A stretch of DNA of 26,508 bases from JAMXLO01 sp035492535. GTDB taxonomy: Bacteria; Pseudomonadota; Alphaproteobacteria; Acetobacterales; Acetobacteraceae. Shown here one piece after another: positions 1 through 7,583 of this stretch. The stretch covers positions 1-26,508 of the forward strand of contig DATJJM010000313.1 of NCBI GenBank assembly GCA_035492535.1, read 5' to 3'. The stretch's first letter is position 1. The number at the start of each line of letters is the position of its first letter. A program made the position numbers and the translations under genes. A model generated the notes under the pieces. The model was not told where the DNA came from and searched no databases. It saw only the letters and a program-made list of their open reading frames with translations.

Positions 1-558
1 TACGTTCGGATCGCTGCGCGTCAGCAGCAGGCCGTAATCGGAGTAGTGCGCGCCCGACGTCCAGATCTTCTGTCCGTTGATCACCCACTCGTCGCCGCGC
101 TTTTCCGCGCGCGTGCGCAGGCCGGCAACATCCGATCCGCCCGCCGGTTCGGAAAACAACTGGCACCAGATTTCCTCGCCGCGCAGCGCGGGACGCACGT
201 AGCGCCGCAATTGCTCAGGCGGCGCATAGGCCATCATGGTGGGGATGCACATGCCCAGCCCAATCAGGAAAACATTGTGCGGCACGTCGTAGTCCGCTTC
301 TTCCTGGTTCCAGATGATCTGCTGCATGGCGCCGCCGCCACGCCCGCCCCATTCCCTCGGCCAGGTGATGCCGGCGAGGCCCGCATCGGCCTTCTTCGCC
401 TGCCACGCCTTGGCGCGCGAGATCTCGGCGGCGTCGGTGTCGCCATAGCGATGGGCGCCGCTGCTGCGCTGCTTGCGTGCGGCGTTGGCGTTCAGGAAAG
501 CGCGGGCCTCTGCACGGAAGGCGGCCTCTTCTGGCGTATCGTCGAAATCCATCGGCAT
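1..558 (-). CDS. Acyl-CoA dehydrogenase, N-terminal part (cut by window edge)
   Basis: Reading leftwards from the ATG at 558, 186 codons stay open to the window edge. The protein starts MPMDFDDTPEEAAFRAEARA, the usual helical N-terminus of acyl-CoA dehydrogenases, and continues with GITWPREWGGRGG, the FAD/substrate segment WCQLFSEPAGGSDVAGL and the beta-domain segment VINGQKIWTSGAH. These flavoenzymes introduce the alpha-beta double bond in acyl-CoA thioesters. The upstream dehydrogenase gene (566-1678) ends 7 bp before this ATG, and a GGGAG ribosome site lies in the gap, so the two are co-transcribed. An alternative ATG lies at 552. Such adjacent pairs often form hetero-oligomers acting on branched, cyclic or dicarboxylic acyl-CoAs; the substrate cannot be told here. 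Confidence 0.93.
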   Translation of the reverse strand, partial: MPMDFDDTPEEAAFRAEARAFLNANAARKQRSSGAHRYGDTDAAEISRAKAWQAKKADAGLAGITWPREWGGRGGGAMQQIIWNQEEADYDVPHNVFLIGLGMCIPTMMAYAPPEQLRRYVRPALRGEEIWCQLFSEPAGGSDVAGLRTRAEKRGDEWVINGQKIWTSGAHYSDYGLLLTRSDPNV

Positions 559-565
559 GCTCCCG

Positions 566-1678
566 TTACGCGGCGTTGCGGGTTTCGAGTTCGGCGACCA
601 CGCGGTCCTTCCAGTAGCGCTGGCTGCCGAGCGACAACGCCAGCAGCTTGGCGCGGCGATATAACAGGTGGCAGTCGTAGTCCCATGTGAACCCGACGCC
701 ACCATGCACCTGGATGTTCTCCTTCGCCGCCAGGAAGAACGCCTCGGACGCCGACACGCGCGCTGTCGCCGCGGCCAGCGGCAGGTCCGCCGCCTCGGCG
801 GACAACGCCCAGGCGCCGTAATACGCGTTCGACCGCGCCAGCTCGGTCGCGACGTAGACATCGGCCAGCTTGTGCTTGATCGCCTGGAACGATCCGATCG
901 GCCGGCCGAACGCGAACCGTTCCTTGGCATAGGCCGTCGCCATCTCCAGCGACGCCGCGGCTCCGCCCACCTGCGCGAACGCCGTCAGGATCGCCGCGCG
1001 ATCCAGCAACCGCCGCACCATGTCCCAGCCATGACCACCGGTGCCAAGCAATGCAGCCGGCGCATTATCGAAATCGAGCTTCGCATGATCCGCACTGGGA
1101 TCGACCATCGCCACTGCGCCGCGCGCGACACCAGGCGCGGCAAGATCGACCACTGCCAGCACCACGCCAGATGCATCGCGCGCCGCCACAACGGCAAGCT
1201 GCGCGATGCCGCCGTCCGGCGCCGGCCACTTGCTGCCGCTGATACGCCCATCGGCGAACCTAGCGTGCACACCGGCCTCACGCGGTTCCCCGGCACCCTC
1301 CGCCAGCGCAAACGTGGCAATCAGTTCGCCGCGCACGATCTTCGGCAGGTACTCGCGCTTCTGCGCCTCGCTGCCCGCGGCCAGGATCGCCTCAGCAGCA
1401 AGGCAGACTGTGGACACAAACGGCACCGGAGCCAGCACGCGGCCAAGTTCCTCTGCCAGCACGCACAGCGCCTCGGTGCCAAGGCCGGCACCCTCATAGC
1501 GGTCCGGAATGGCGGCACCCAGCCAGCCCATCTCCGCCATCGCCTGCCACAACGGCGCGCCGTACGGCGCTCCCCCCTCCATCACGTGGCGGACCACCTT
1601 CGGCGTGCAGTGCTCCCGCAGGAACCGTTGTGCCTGCTCGCGCAGCAGCTTGCTGTCGTCAGAGAAGTCGAAGTTCAT
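566..1678 (-). CDS. Acyl-CoA dehydrogenase family protein (370 aa)
   Basis: A full-length acyl-CoA dehydrogenase of 370 residues. The N-terminal helical domain begins MNFDFSDDSKLLREQAQRFL, followed by the middle beta domain and a C-terminal helical domain with RFAFGRPIGSFQAIKHKLAD and the FAD-contacting segment IQVHGGVGFTWDYDCHLLYR. The start at 1678 has an AGGA ribosome site about 7 nt upstream. It is the first gene of a two-gene operon with the dehydrogenase at 1-558. The paired short-type layout resembles heterodimeric enzymes such as the pimeloyl-CoA dehydrogenase large and small subunits, but this is family-level inference and no substrate is assigned. Confidence 0.93.
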   Translation of the reverse strand: MNFDFSDDSKLLREQAQRFLREHCTPKVVRHVMEGGAPYGAPLWQAMAEMGWLGAAIPDRYEGAGLGTEALCVLAEELGRVLAPVPFVSTVCLAAEAILAAGSEAQKREYLPKIVRGELIATFALAEGAGEPREAGVHARFADGRISGSKWPAPDGGIAQLAVVAARDASGVVLAVVDLAAPGVARGAVAMVDPSADHAKLDFDNAPAALLGTGGHGWDMVRRLLDRAAILTAFAQVGGAAASLEMATAYAKERFAFGRPIGSFQAIKHKLADVYVATELARSNAYYGAWALSAEAADLPLAAATARVSASEAFFLAAKENIQVHGGVGFTWDYDCHLLYRRAKLLALSLGSQRYWKDRVVAELETRNAA

Positions 1679-1704
1679 GGCGTTCCTACCCAGCGGATAA
1701 CAGT

Positions 1705-1720
1705 GATACTACTCGGTAGC
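1705..1720. promoter_or_regulatory. Possible operator upstream of the acyl-CoA dehydrogenase operon
   Basis: GATAC-TACTCG-GTAGC is an imperfect inverted repeat of 5-nt half sites (4 of 5 positions symmetric) located 27-42 bp before the acyl-CoA dehydrogenase start and 110 bp before ndk. Size and position suit a TetR-type repressor site, which are common for fatty-acid genes. No regulator gene is visible in the window, so the call is weak. Confidence 0.25.
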
Positions 1721-1829
1721 CGCGCCCGGACAACCGCTTTCGATCCCGCCCTGAACCTTGCCCTCGGTCGCCGAACCGCCTAGTCAGGCCGCCCCACATC
1801 GCCCAAGACCCAAGACCAGGAGCATTCCC

Positions 1830-2252
1830 ATGGCGACCGAGCGGACGCTGTCGATCATCAAGCCCGATGCGACGCGTCGGAATCTCACCGGCAAGATCAA
1901 TGCCTGCCTGGAAGGCGCCGGCCTGCGCATCATCGCGCAGCGCCGCATCCATCTCACCCAGGCCCAGGCAGAAGCCTTCTATGCCGTGCACAAAGAGCGT
2001 CCGTTCTTCCGCGGCCTCGTCACGTTCATGATCTCCGGCCCCGTCGTCGTGCAGGTGCTGGAAGGCGACAACGCCGTTGCCCGCAACCGCGAGGCGATGG
2101 GCGCCACCGATCCAAAGAAAGCCGCCGCCGGCACCATCCGCGCCCAGTTCGCCGAGGACATCGAGGCCAACTCCGTCCACGGCTCCGACAGCCCCGAGAA
2201 CGCCGCCATCGAAATCGCCTTCTTCTTCGCCGGCGTAGACATCGTCGGCTAG
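1830..2252 (+). CDS. ndk: Nucleoside diphosphate kinase
   Basis: The 140-residue product matches the usual length of bacterial Ndk. It transfers the gamma-phosphate of ATP to other (d)NDPs through a phospho-histidine. Visible hallmarks are the start ATERTLSIIKPDA, the RPFF segment, GPVVVQVLEGDNAV, and the active-site motif NSVHGSDSPENA with His117. The reading frame is open further upstream, but the ATG at 1830 is chosen because CAGGAG sits about 7 nt before it and because homologues start exactly at this sequence. The gene is monocistronic and divergent from the acyl-CoA dehydrogenases. Confidence 0.98.
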   Translation: MATERTLSIIKPDATRRNLTGKINACLEGAGLRIIAQRRIHLTQAQAEAFYAVHKERPFFRGLVTFMISGPVVVQVLEGDNAVARNREAMGATDPKKAAAGTIRAQFAEDIEANSVHGSDSPENAAIEIAFFFAGVDIVG

Positions 2253-2264
2253 GAGGATCGACGA

Positions 2265-2310
2265 GAATCCCCTCCCCCCCTCGCGGGGGAGGGCCAGGGA
2301 GAGGGGGTTT
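2265..2310. repeat. GC-rich REP-like hairpin downstream of ndk
   Basis: About 15 bp after the ndk stop lies a C-rich arm, a short CTCG loop and a G-rich arm (CCCTCCCCC... CGGGGGAGGG), followed by CCAGGGAGAGGGGG. The near-perfect 9-10 bp stem has no clean T-tract. The sequence style is that of the short intergenic palindromes scattered through many proteobacterial genomes. It could also help end the ndk transcript. Confidence 0.6.
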
Positions 2311-2384
2311 GCCACCCCGCCGCACCCCCGCCTAGGCTCCCACCAAGGGGAGGGCGTCCGCCATTCACATGGGGGACCCTTCCG

Positions 2385-3968
2385 ATGCGCCGCCGCACCT
2401 TCCTCGCCACCTCCGCCAGCTCACTCTTCCTTCCCGCTGCCGTGCGCGCGCAGACCGCCACCACGTTGCGCTTCATCCCCCAGATCGACCTCGCCTATGT
2501 GGATCCGCTCTGGACCCCCGCCTATGTCAGCCGCAATCACGGCTACCTCGTGTTCGACACGCTCTATGGCCAGGACGGCGCCTTCAACATCTCGCCGCAG
2601 ATGCTCGCAGGCCACGTCATCGAGAACGACGGCAAGCTCTGGAAACTCACCCTCCGCAACGGCCTCGTCTGGCATGACGGCGAGCGCGTGCTGGCCCGCG
2701 ACTGCGTCGCCAGCATCAAGCGCTGGTCGAAGCGCGACGCGTTCGGCGACGCGCTGATCACCGTCACCGACGAACTCTCCGCCCCCGACGACCGCACCAT
2801 CCAGTTCCGCCTGAAAAAACCCTTCCCGCTGCTGCCCGCCGCGCTCGGCAAATCGCCGTCGCTGATGTGCGCGATGATGCCGGAGCGTCTCGCCAACACC
2901 GACGCGTTCAAGCAGATTACCGAGGTTGTCGGCAGCGGCCCCTATCGTTTCATTGCCAACGAACGCGTCCCCGGCGCCCGCAACGTCTATCAGCGCTTCG
3001 ACAAGTACCAGCCCCGCGCCAGCGGCACGCCCGACTGGACCGCCGGCCCCAAGGTCGCGCATTTCGAGCGCGTCGAATGGACCACCATCCCCGACGCCGC
3101 CACCAAGGCCGCCGCCTTGCAGAACAACGAGCAGGACTGGTGGGAGAACCCCACCAGCGAGCTGCTCCCCCTGCTCGGCAAGGATCCGCACATCAAGGTG
3201 ACGGTGCTGGACCCCAATGGCGGCGTGCAGATGATGCGCCCCAACCACGCCCAGCCGCCGTTCAACAACCCCGCCGTCCGCCGCGCGCTGCTCTGGGGCA
3301 TCGACCAGGCTGAATTCATGCAGGCGATCGTCGGCGACGATCCGGAAAACTACTACACCCCGCTTGGGATTTTCTGCCCGAAGACCCCGATGGCGAGCGA
3401 CGCCGCGCTGGACCCGCTGACCGGCAGGCGCGACTTGCCTAAGGCCAGGGAAATGATGAAGCAGGCCGGCTACGCTGGCGAAAAAGTGGTGATGCTGATC
3501 GCCGCCGACTATCCGCAGATCAAGGCGATGGGCGATGTGATGGCCGACACGATGCATCGCCTCGGCATGAACGTCGATTACGTCGCCACCGACTGGGGAA
3601 CCATGCTGGCGCGGCGCAACAAGAAGGAGCCGGTCGATCAGGGTGGCTGGAGCAGTTTCATCACCGGCTGGGCCGGCACCGATCACCTCAATCCCGCCGG
3701 CCACATCGCCATGCGCGGCAACGGCAATTCACCGTCGTCCTGGCCCGGCTGGTGCGTCAGCCCCCGCATCGAGGACCTGCGCAACGCCTGGTTCGAAGCC
3801 CCCGACCTCGCCGCACAGCAAACCATCTGCACCGACATCCAGCGCCAGGCCATGATCGACGTGCCTTACTACCCGCTCGGCCAGTACCGCCAGTACACCG
3901 CCTATCGCTCCAGCCTGACCGGCATCCTCAACGGCTTCGCGACCTTCTGGAACGTGCGGCGCGCATAA
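2385..3968 (+). CDS. ABC transporter substrate-binding protein, family 5 (peptide/nickel type)
   Basis: A 527-residue periplasmic solute-binding protein of the SBP_bac_5 (DppA/OppA) family. The N-terminus MRRRTFLATSASSLFLPAAVRAQ is a twin-arginine-like export signal with an AxA cleavage site near residue 22. Family features follow: VFDTLYGQDG, the ENDGKLWKLTLRNGLVWHDG block, VGSGPYRF, NNPAVRRALLWGIDQAEF and a C-terminal WAGTDHLNPAGH region. The GGGGGA before the ATG serves as ribosome site. No permease or ATPase gene is adjacent, so it is an orphan binding protein whose membrane partner must be elsewhere. The ligand could be a peptide, an opine or another small solute; this cannot be decided from sequence. 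Confidence 0.93.
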   Translation: MRRRTFLATSASSLFLPAAVRAQTATTLRFIPQIDLAYVDPLWTPAYVSRNHGYLVFDTLYGQDGAFNISPQMLAGHVIENDGKLWKLTLRNGLVWHDGERVLARDCVASIKRWSKRDAFGDALITVTDELSAPDDRTIQFRLKKPFPLLPAALGKSPSLMCAMMPERLANTDAFKQITEVVGSGPYRFIANERVPGARNVYQRFDKYQPRASGTPDWTAGPKVAHFERVEWTTIPDAATKAAALQNNEQDWWENPTSELLPLLGKDPHIKVTVLDPNGGVQMMRPNHAQPPFNNPAVRRALLWGIDQAEFMQAIVGDDPENYYTPLGIFCPKTPMASDAALDPLTGRRDLPKAREMMKQAGYAGEKVVMLIAADYPQIKAMGDVMADTMHRLGMNVDYVATDWGTMLARRNKKEPVDQGGWSSFITGWAGTDHLNPAGHIAMRGNGNSPSSWPGWCVSPRIEDLRNAWFEAPDLAAQQTICTDIQRQAMIDVPYYPLGQYRQYTAYRSSLTGILNGFATFWNVRRA

Positions 3969-3974
3969 GGGGAC

Positions 3975-4104
3975 AATGAACCGCAAAGAACGCAAATAAC
4001 GCAAAATATAAGCTCACAAACTGGCCAGCTTTAGCCGACGTTATTTTGTTGACGCGCGCAGCATTATTGACATCTTGTGTCTTTTGCGTTCTTTGCGGTT
4101 CATT
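3975..4104. repeat. Intergenic inverted repeat with 22-bp perfect arms
   Basis: Arms at 3975-3996 (contains CCGCAAAGAACGCAAA) and 4083-4104 (contains TTTGCGTTCTTTGCGG) are perfect reverse complements, separated by 86 bp of unusually AT-rich DNA. The left arm follows the solute-binding gene by 7 bp and the right arm ends 42 bp before the next ATG. The CGCAAAGAACGCAAA sequence style is a dispersed repeat seen in many bacterial genomes. A degenerate relative occurs in this window at 18720-18752. It may be a non-coding repeat element or may form a long-loop hairpin in the transcript. Confidence 0.75.
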
Positions 4105-4145
4105 ACCAAGGCACATCCTGCCCCATCCCCACCGGCGAGCCATCC

Positions 4146-5024
4146 ATGCCCAACGGCCCATTCGGTCTCGAACACCCGATCGTCGCCACCGACAACCTCG
4201 ACGCCCTGGCCGAGCGCTACCGCCGCCTCGGCTTCGCGCCGACAAAACGCGCCTTCCATCCCTGGGGCACCGCCAACCACCTCGTCGTCTTCGCCGGCAG
4301 CTTCATCGAGCTGCTGGGCATCGCCGACGCCGACTTGCTGGACGACCCCGGCGAGACCGGCTTCCGCTTCGGCCGCTTCATCGCCCGCACGCTCGACCGC
4401 ACCGATGGCGTCGCCATGGTCGCGCTCCGCAGCAACGACATCGCCGCCGACACCCAGGCACTCGCCGCGCGCGGTCTGGAACCCGACGCCCTCGTGAACT
4501 TCCGCCGCGCCGCCACCCTGCCCGACGGCACCGAGGACGAGGCCGCCTTCTCCCTTGCCATGCTGATGGATGAGGAGCGCCCGCGTCTGTCGTATTTCCT
4601 CTGCCAGCACCACCGCCCGGAATTCGTCTTCGTCCCCAAATGGATGGACCATCCCAACGGGGCCCTGGCCATCACCAGGATCACCTACGCCGTCGGCGAG
4701 CCCTTCGCCGTCTGGTCACGCTTCAAGCAGATCTGGGGAGAGCCGGCGCTCACCGACGTGGATGGCGGCTTCAGCGTCGAGACCGCCGGCGGCCAGATCC
4801 TCGTGCTCGACCGCATGACCATCGAGAACCGCTACTTCCAGACCCCATTGCCCCAGGGCTGGCGCGAGGAAGCCTGCGCCGTCGCCATCACCATCCGCGT
4901 GCGCAGCTTGCACGCCCTGCACGTCCACATGCTGACCGCCAACGTGCCCTTCTTGCTGAAGGACGACGCGATGCTCATCGCCCCGCGCGAGGCGGGCACC
5001 GTGATCCTCGAATTCGTCGAATAG
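4146..5024 (+). CDS. Glyoxalase-like domain protein (VOC superfamily, 292 aa)
   Basis: The protein begins MPNGPFGLEHPIVATDNLDA and has the long glyoxalase-like layout: an N-terminal beta-alpha-beta module with the GLEHPIV metal-side strand and ANHLVVFAGSFIELLGI, then a second half with SYFLCQHHRPEFVF, PNGALAITRITY and a final VILEFVE strand. This pattern fits the Glyoxalase_3 group of the vicinal-oxygen-chelate superfamily, whose substrates are mostly unknown. The open frame extends upstream to 4077, but that stretch is the right arm of an inverted repeat, so the ATG at 4146 is preferred; its ribosome site is weak (GGCGAG). It stands alone between the binding protein and the oxidase subunit gene. 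Confidence 0.85.
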   Translation: MPNGPFGLEHPIVATDNLDALAERYRRLGFAPTKRAFHPWGTANHLVVFAGSFIELLGIADADLLDDPGETGFRFGRFIARTLDRTDGVAMVALRSNDIAADTQALAARGLEPDALVNFRRAATLPDGTEDEAAFSLAMLMDEERPRLSYFLCQHHRPEFVFVPKWMDHPNGALAITRITYAVGEPFAVWSRFKQIWGEPALTDVDGGFSVETAGGQILVLDRMTIENRYFQTPLPQGWREEACAVAITIRVRSLHALHVHMLTANVPFLLKDDAMLIAPREAGTVILEFVE

Positions 5025-5027
5025 AGG

Positions 5028-5192
5028 CTACAGCAGGAAGATCGCCATCAGGATCAGCAGGACGACGATGAAGATCGTCGAGCCAAGCGTGAAGTGCGTG
5101 AACCCGCTCCAGAAACGTTCCCGATCAGCAAGAAATGCCTCGGGCGTTTCCTCCTGAGTGACCGGATGTGTGGTGGCGGTGTGGTCGGACAT
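5028..5192 (-). CDS. aa3-type cytochrome c oxidase subunit IV (54 aa)
   Basis: A tiny gene of 54 codons on the minus strand. The product starts MSDHTATTHPVTQEETPEAF, then has a short amphipathic stretch (RERFWSGFTHFTLG) and one C-terminal membrane helix STIFIVVLLILMAIFLL. This arrangement, an N-terminal hydrophilic arm then a single helix ending in LMAIFL, is that of the small bacterial aa3 oxidase subunit IV, found mainly in alphaproteobacteria. It packs against the oxidase core and is not needed for catalysis. GAGG lies 4 nt before the ATG. No cox genes lie nearby, and it is convergent with the glyoxalase-like gene, 3 bp away. Confidence 0.85.
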   Translation of the reverse strand: MSDHTATTHPVTQEETPEAFLADRERFWSGFTHFTLGSTIFIVVLLILMAIFLL

Positions 5193-5332
5193 GATGCCTC
5201 GGCGCAGGGAGGATTGTTCTGCCCGGTTTTATGGCAGCCAGGCGGAATCCGGCAAGGGGCGGTCCGATTCTCCCCTAAACCCTGGATTAACCGCCCTGCG
5301 GCATAGTTCGAACTGCACCGCGGAGGCTCGGC

Positions 5333-7024
5333 GTGCTCAGACTTTTCAATCGCATCAGCATCCGCAACAAATTTATAATTGGTTTCCTTAGCGCATTCAT
5401 CTGGATCATGCTGCTGGGCGGCTTCGCGGTGCACCGGCTTAACGCAGTAGAGCACGCAGCCGCCGAGCTGCGAGACAACGCCTTGCAGGCAACCGTAGCC
5501 CTGTCGCGCATCGGCCAGGACGCCGAGCGGTTGCGCTCAAAGCAGCAAGTGCTGGCAAACGCCACGGCGGCGGAGCGGCGCACGGCCCTCGTCCAGGACC
5601 TCGCGGCACAGGCAAAGCAGACACAGGCGATCGTCGATGGCTACCACCCGGCCGGAACCTCCGATGGCGAAACGCAGCTCGCTCACCGGTTGGATGCAGC
5701 ATGGGTTGCATACCGGGATATGAGCGAGCAGTTCGCCGCCATGACCGGCCAGGTTCAGCCGGACATTCAAGCCGGGCTGCTCAATGGCCGGATGCTGAAG
5801 GCAATGGAGCAGTTCCGCGACGCGCTGAGTTCCGCGATCGACGCCAACATGCAGGATGGCCAGGCAGCCGCCGGACGGGCCGAGCGGCTGGGTCGCGCCG
5901 CCCGCCTCTGGATCGCCGGCGCACTGGCCTTCAGCCTGGCCCTTTGCGCGGCCGGCGGCTACGTGATGATCGCCGCCGTCGCCCGGCCGATTGCGGCAAT
6001 GAGCGGCCTCATGCGCCGACTGGCGCGGCACGACACGGACATTGACGTCCAAGGCGCCGAGCGGCGCGACGAGATCGGCGCGATGGCGCAGTCGGTCGAG
6101 CAACTCCGTCAAGGCATCATCGAAGCCGATCGGGTGAGCCTGGAGCGCGCGGCGGAGCAATCCGCCAAGCTGCAACATGCCGAGCACCTTGCCGCGTTGG
6201 TCGGCGGGTTCGAGACGGAGGTCGGTCACCTCGCTGCCCGCATCTCCGATGCCGCAGGCGCGCTGCAATCAACCGCCCGGTCCATGACCCATACAATCGG
6301 TTCCGCCGGCGAGGAAACGGCATCGGTCGCCGCCGCGGCCGAACAGGCCCGCGCCAATGTGGAAACAGTCTCCGCGGCCACTGATACGCTGGCGGCAGCC
6401 ATTGCCGACATCGGCCGCCGGGGCACGGAGTCAGCACAGATCGCCAGCCAGGCGGTCCAGGATGTGCGGCAGACCGACACGGTGGTTCAGGCTCTCGCTG
6501 CTTCCGCCCGGCGGATTGACGAAGTCCTCACCCTGATCGGCGACATCGCCGGCAAGACCAACCTGCTGGCGCTCAACGCGACGATCGAGGCCGCCCGCGC
6601 CGGCGACGCCGGCAAAGGCTTCGCCGTGGTCGCCTCTGAGGTGAAGAACCTGGCCGGCCAGACCACGCGCGCCACCGAGGAGATCGCCGCCCAGGTACGC
6701 CAGATCCAGGAGGCCACCGGTGAAACCGTGGCCGCCGTGCAAGGCATCGGCGCAGTGATCGAGCGTGTCGGCGCGATCGCCGCCAGCATCGCTACCGCCG
6801 TGGAAACACAAAGCACCGCAACCGCCGAAATCGCTCGCAACGTGCAGCAGGCGGCCGCCGGCACGCGCGAGGTCAGCGTCGGGATCGACCAGGTCAGCCG
6901 CAACGCCGCAACCACGGGGACGTCGGCCGATCAGGTGCTGGCAGCGGCTTCTGACGTTGCCGCGCAAGCCGGTTCACTCTCCGCCAACATGGCCCGTTTC
7001 AGCGAACAGTTCCGCGCCGCCTGA
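5333..7024 (+). CDS. Methyl-accepting chemotaxis protein (563 aa)
   Basis: A transmembrane chemoreceptor. It has a first membrane helix at about residues 13-32, a helical periplasmic sensor of about 160 residues (four-helix-bundle type, rich in Ala/Gln), a second helix near 193-215, a HAMP segment ending around 268, and a cytoplasmic signalling coiled coil. The conserved hairpin tip reads IGDIAGKTNLLALNATIEAA RAGDAGKGFAVVASEVKNLA, the site that binds CheA and CheW. The start is GTG at 5333, chosen because GGAGG sits 6 nt before it. No C-terminal CheR-binding pentapeptide is seen. The gene is monocistronic and divergent from the oxidase subunit IV gene; no che genes are nearby. The ligand is unknown. 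Confidence 0.97.
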   Translation: MLRLFNRISIRNKFIIGFLSAFIWIMLLGGFAVHRLNAVEHAAAELRDNALQATVALSRIGQDAERLRSKQQVLANATAAERRTALVQDLAAQAKQTQAIVDGYHPAGTSDGETQLAHRLDAAWVAYRDMSEQFAAMTGQVQPDIQAGLLNGRMLKAMEQFRDALSSAIDANMQDGQAAAGRAERLGRAARLWIAGALAFSLALCAAGGYVMIAAVARPIAAMSGLMRRLARHDTDIDVQGAERRDEIGAMAQSVEQLRQGIIEADRVSLERAAEQSAKLQHAEHLAALVGGFETEVGHLAARISDAAGALQSTARSMTHTIGSAGEETASVAAAAEQARANVETVSAATDTLAAAIADIGRRGTESAQIASQAVQDVRQTDTVVQALAASARRIDEVLTLIGDIAGKTNLLALNATIEAARAGDAGKGFAVVASEVKNLAGQTTRATEEIAAQVRQIQEATGETVAAVQGIGAVIERVGAIAASIATAVETQSTATAEIARNVQQAAAGTREVSVGIDQVSRNAATTGTSADQVLAAASDVAAQAGSLSANMARFSEQFRAA

Positions 7025-7052
7025 CGGTCATACCCAGAAGAGGCGGCGTCCT

Positions 7053-7487
7053 TCACACATGCAGCCGCGACAGATCCAGCAGCACGTTCGCCTCCAGCTC
7101 TTTCTCATCGAGCCGGTGCTTCACCAGGTCGCCGATACTCACGATACCCTTCATCTCGCCGTTGTCGATCACCGGCAGATGCCGGATCTTCTTCTGGGTC
7201 ATCGCCGCCAGCACCGCGTCGATCCGTTCGTCCGATCGGCAACTGATCACCGGCGAGGACATCAACTGCCGAACATCCCACCCTAGTGCCGCGGCCCCCT
7301 CGCGCGCGATCGCATTGACGAAGTCGCGCTCGGAAAAGATGCCGGCGACATGCATCCACTGGTCCTCGACCACCACGGCACCGATGCGGTGTTCGGCCAA
7401 CCTGCTCACCGCGAGTGCCACCGGATCGCCCGGCCGCACCTTCACGACCTCATGTCCCTTGGTTTTCAGCACATCCGCGATCAACAT
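7053..7487 (-). CDS. CBS-domain pair protein (144 aa)
   Basis: A stand-alone tandem CBS protein. It begins MLIADVLKTKGHEVVKVRPG, and both CBS motifs are complete: AVSRLAEHRIGAVVVEDQWMHVAGIFSERDFV in the first, and DERIDAVLAAMTQKKIRHLPVIDNGEMKGIVSIGDLV in the second. Such pairs bind adenine nucleotides (AMP, ATP, SAM) and act as energy sensors. The frame is open to 7535, but the ATG at 7487 has a strong AAGGAGG site 6 nt upstream and starts at the usual place. It lies 96 bp downstream of the Rieske gene on the same strand and could be co-transcribed with it. No fused effector domain is present. Confidence 0.93.
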   Translation of the reverse strand: MLIADVLKTKGHEVVKVRPGDPVALAVSRLAEHRIGAVVVEDQWMHVAGIFSERDFVNAIAREGAAALGWDVRQLMSSPVISCRSDERIDAVLAAMTQKKIRHLPVIDNGEMKGIVSIGDLVKHRLDEKELEANVLLDLSRLHV

Positions 7488-7583
7488 CGGGATCCTCCTT
7501 CCAAGCCACACAGACTTGAAATAGGCACCCGCCACCCCGATGGGGATTACGTCACGCTAAAATTTCGCCCACCCATGCCGTAG

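Noticed and set aside
668..1783. 371-codon open frame on the plus strand
   Set aside because: It is antisense to the acyl-CoA dehydrogenase, Arg-rich, and lacks a ribosome site or motif.
2421..3704. 427-codon open frame on the minus strand
   Set aside because: It lies opposite the well-supported solute-binding protein gene, and its Gly/Val/Ala-rich product has no family motif; it is a GC-driven antisense frame.
4077..4145. N-terminal extension of the glyoxalase-like protein
   Set aside because: The 23 extra residues are coded by an arm of the intergenic inverted repeat and do not resemble the family; ATG 4146 is the sensible start.
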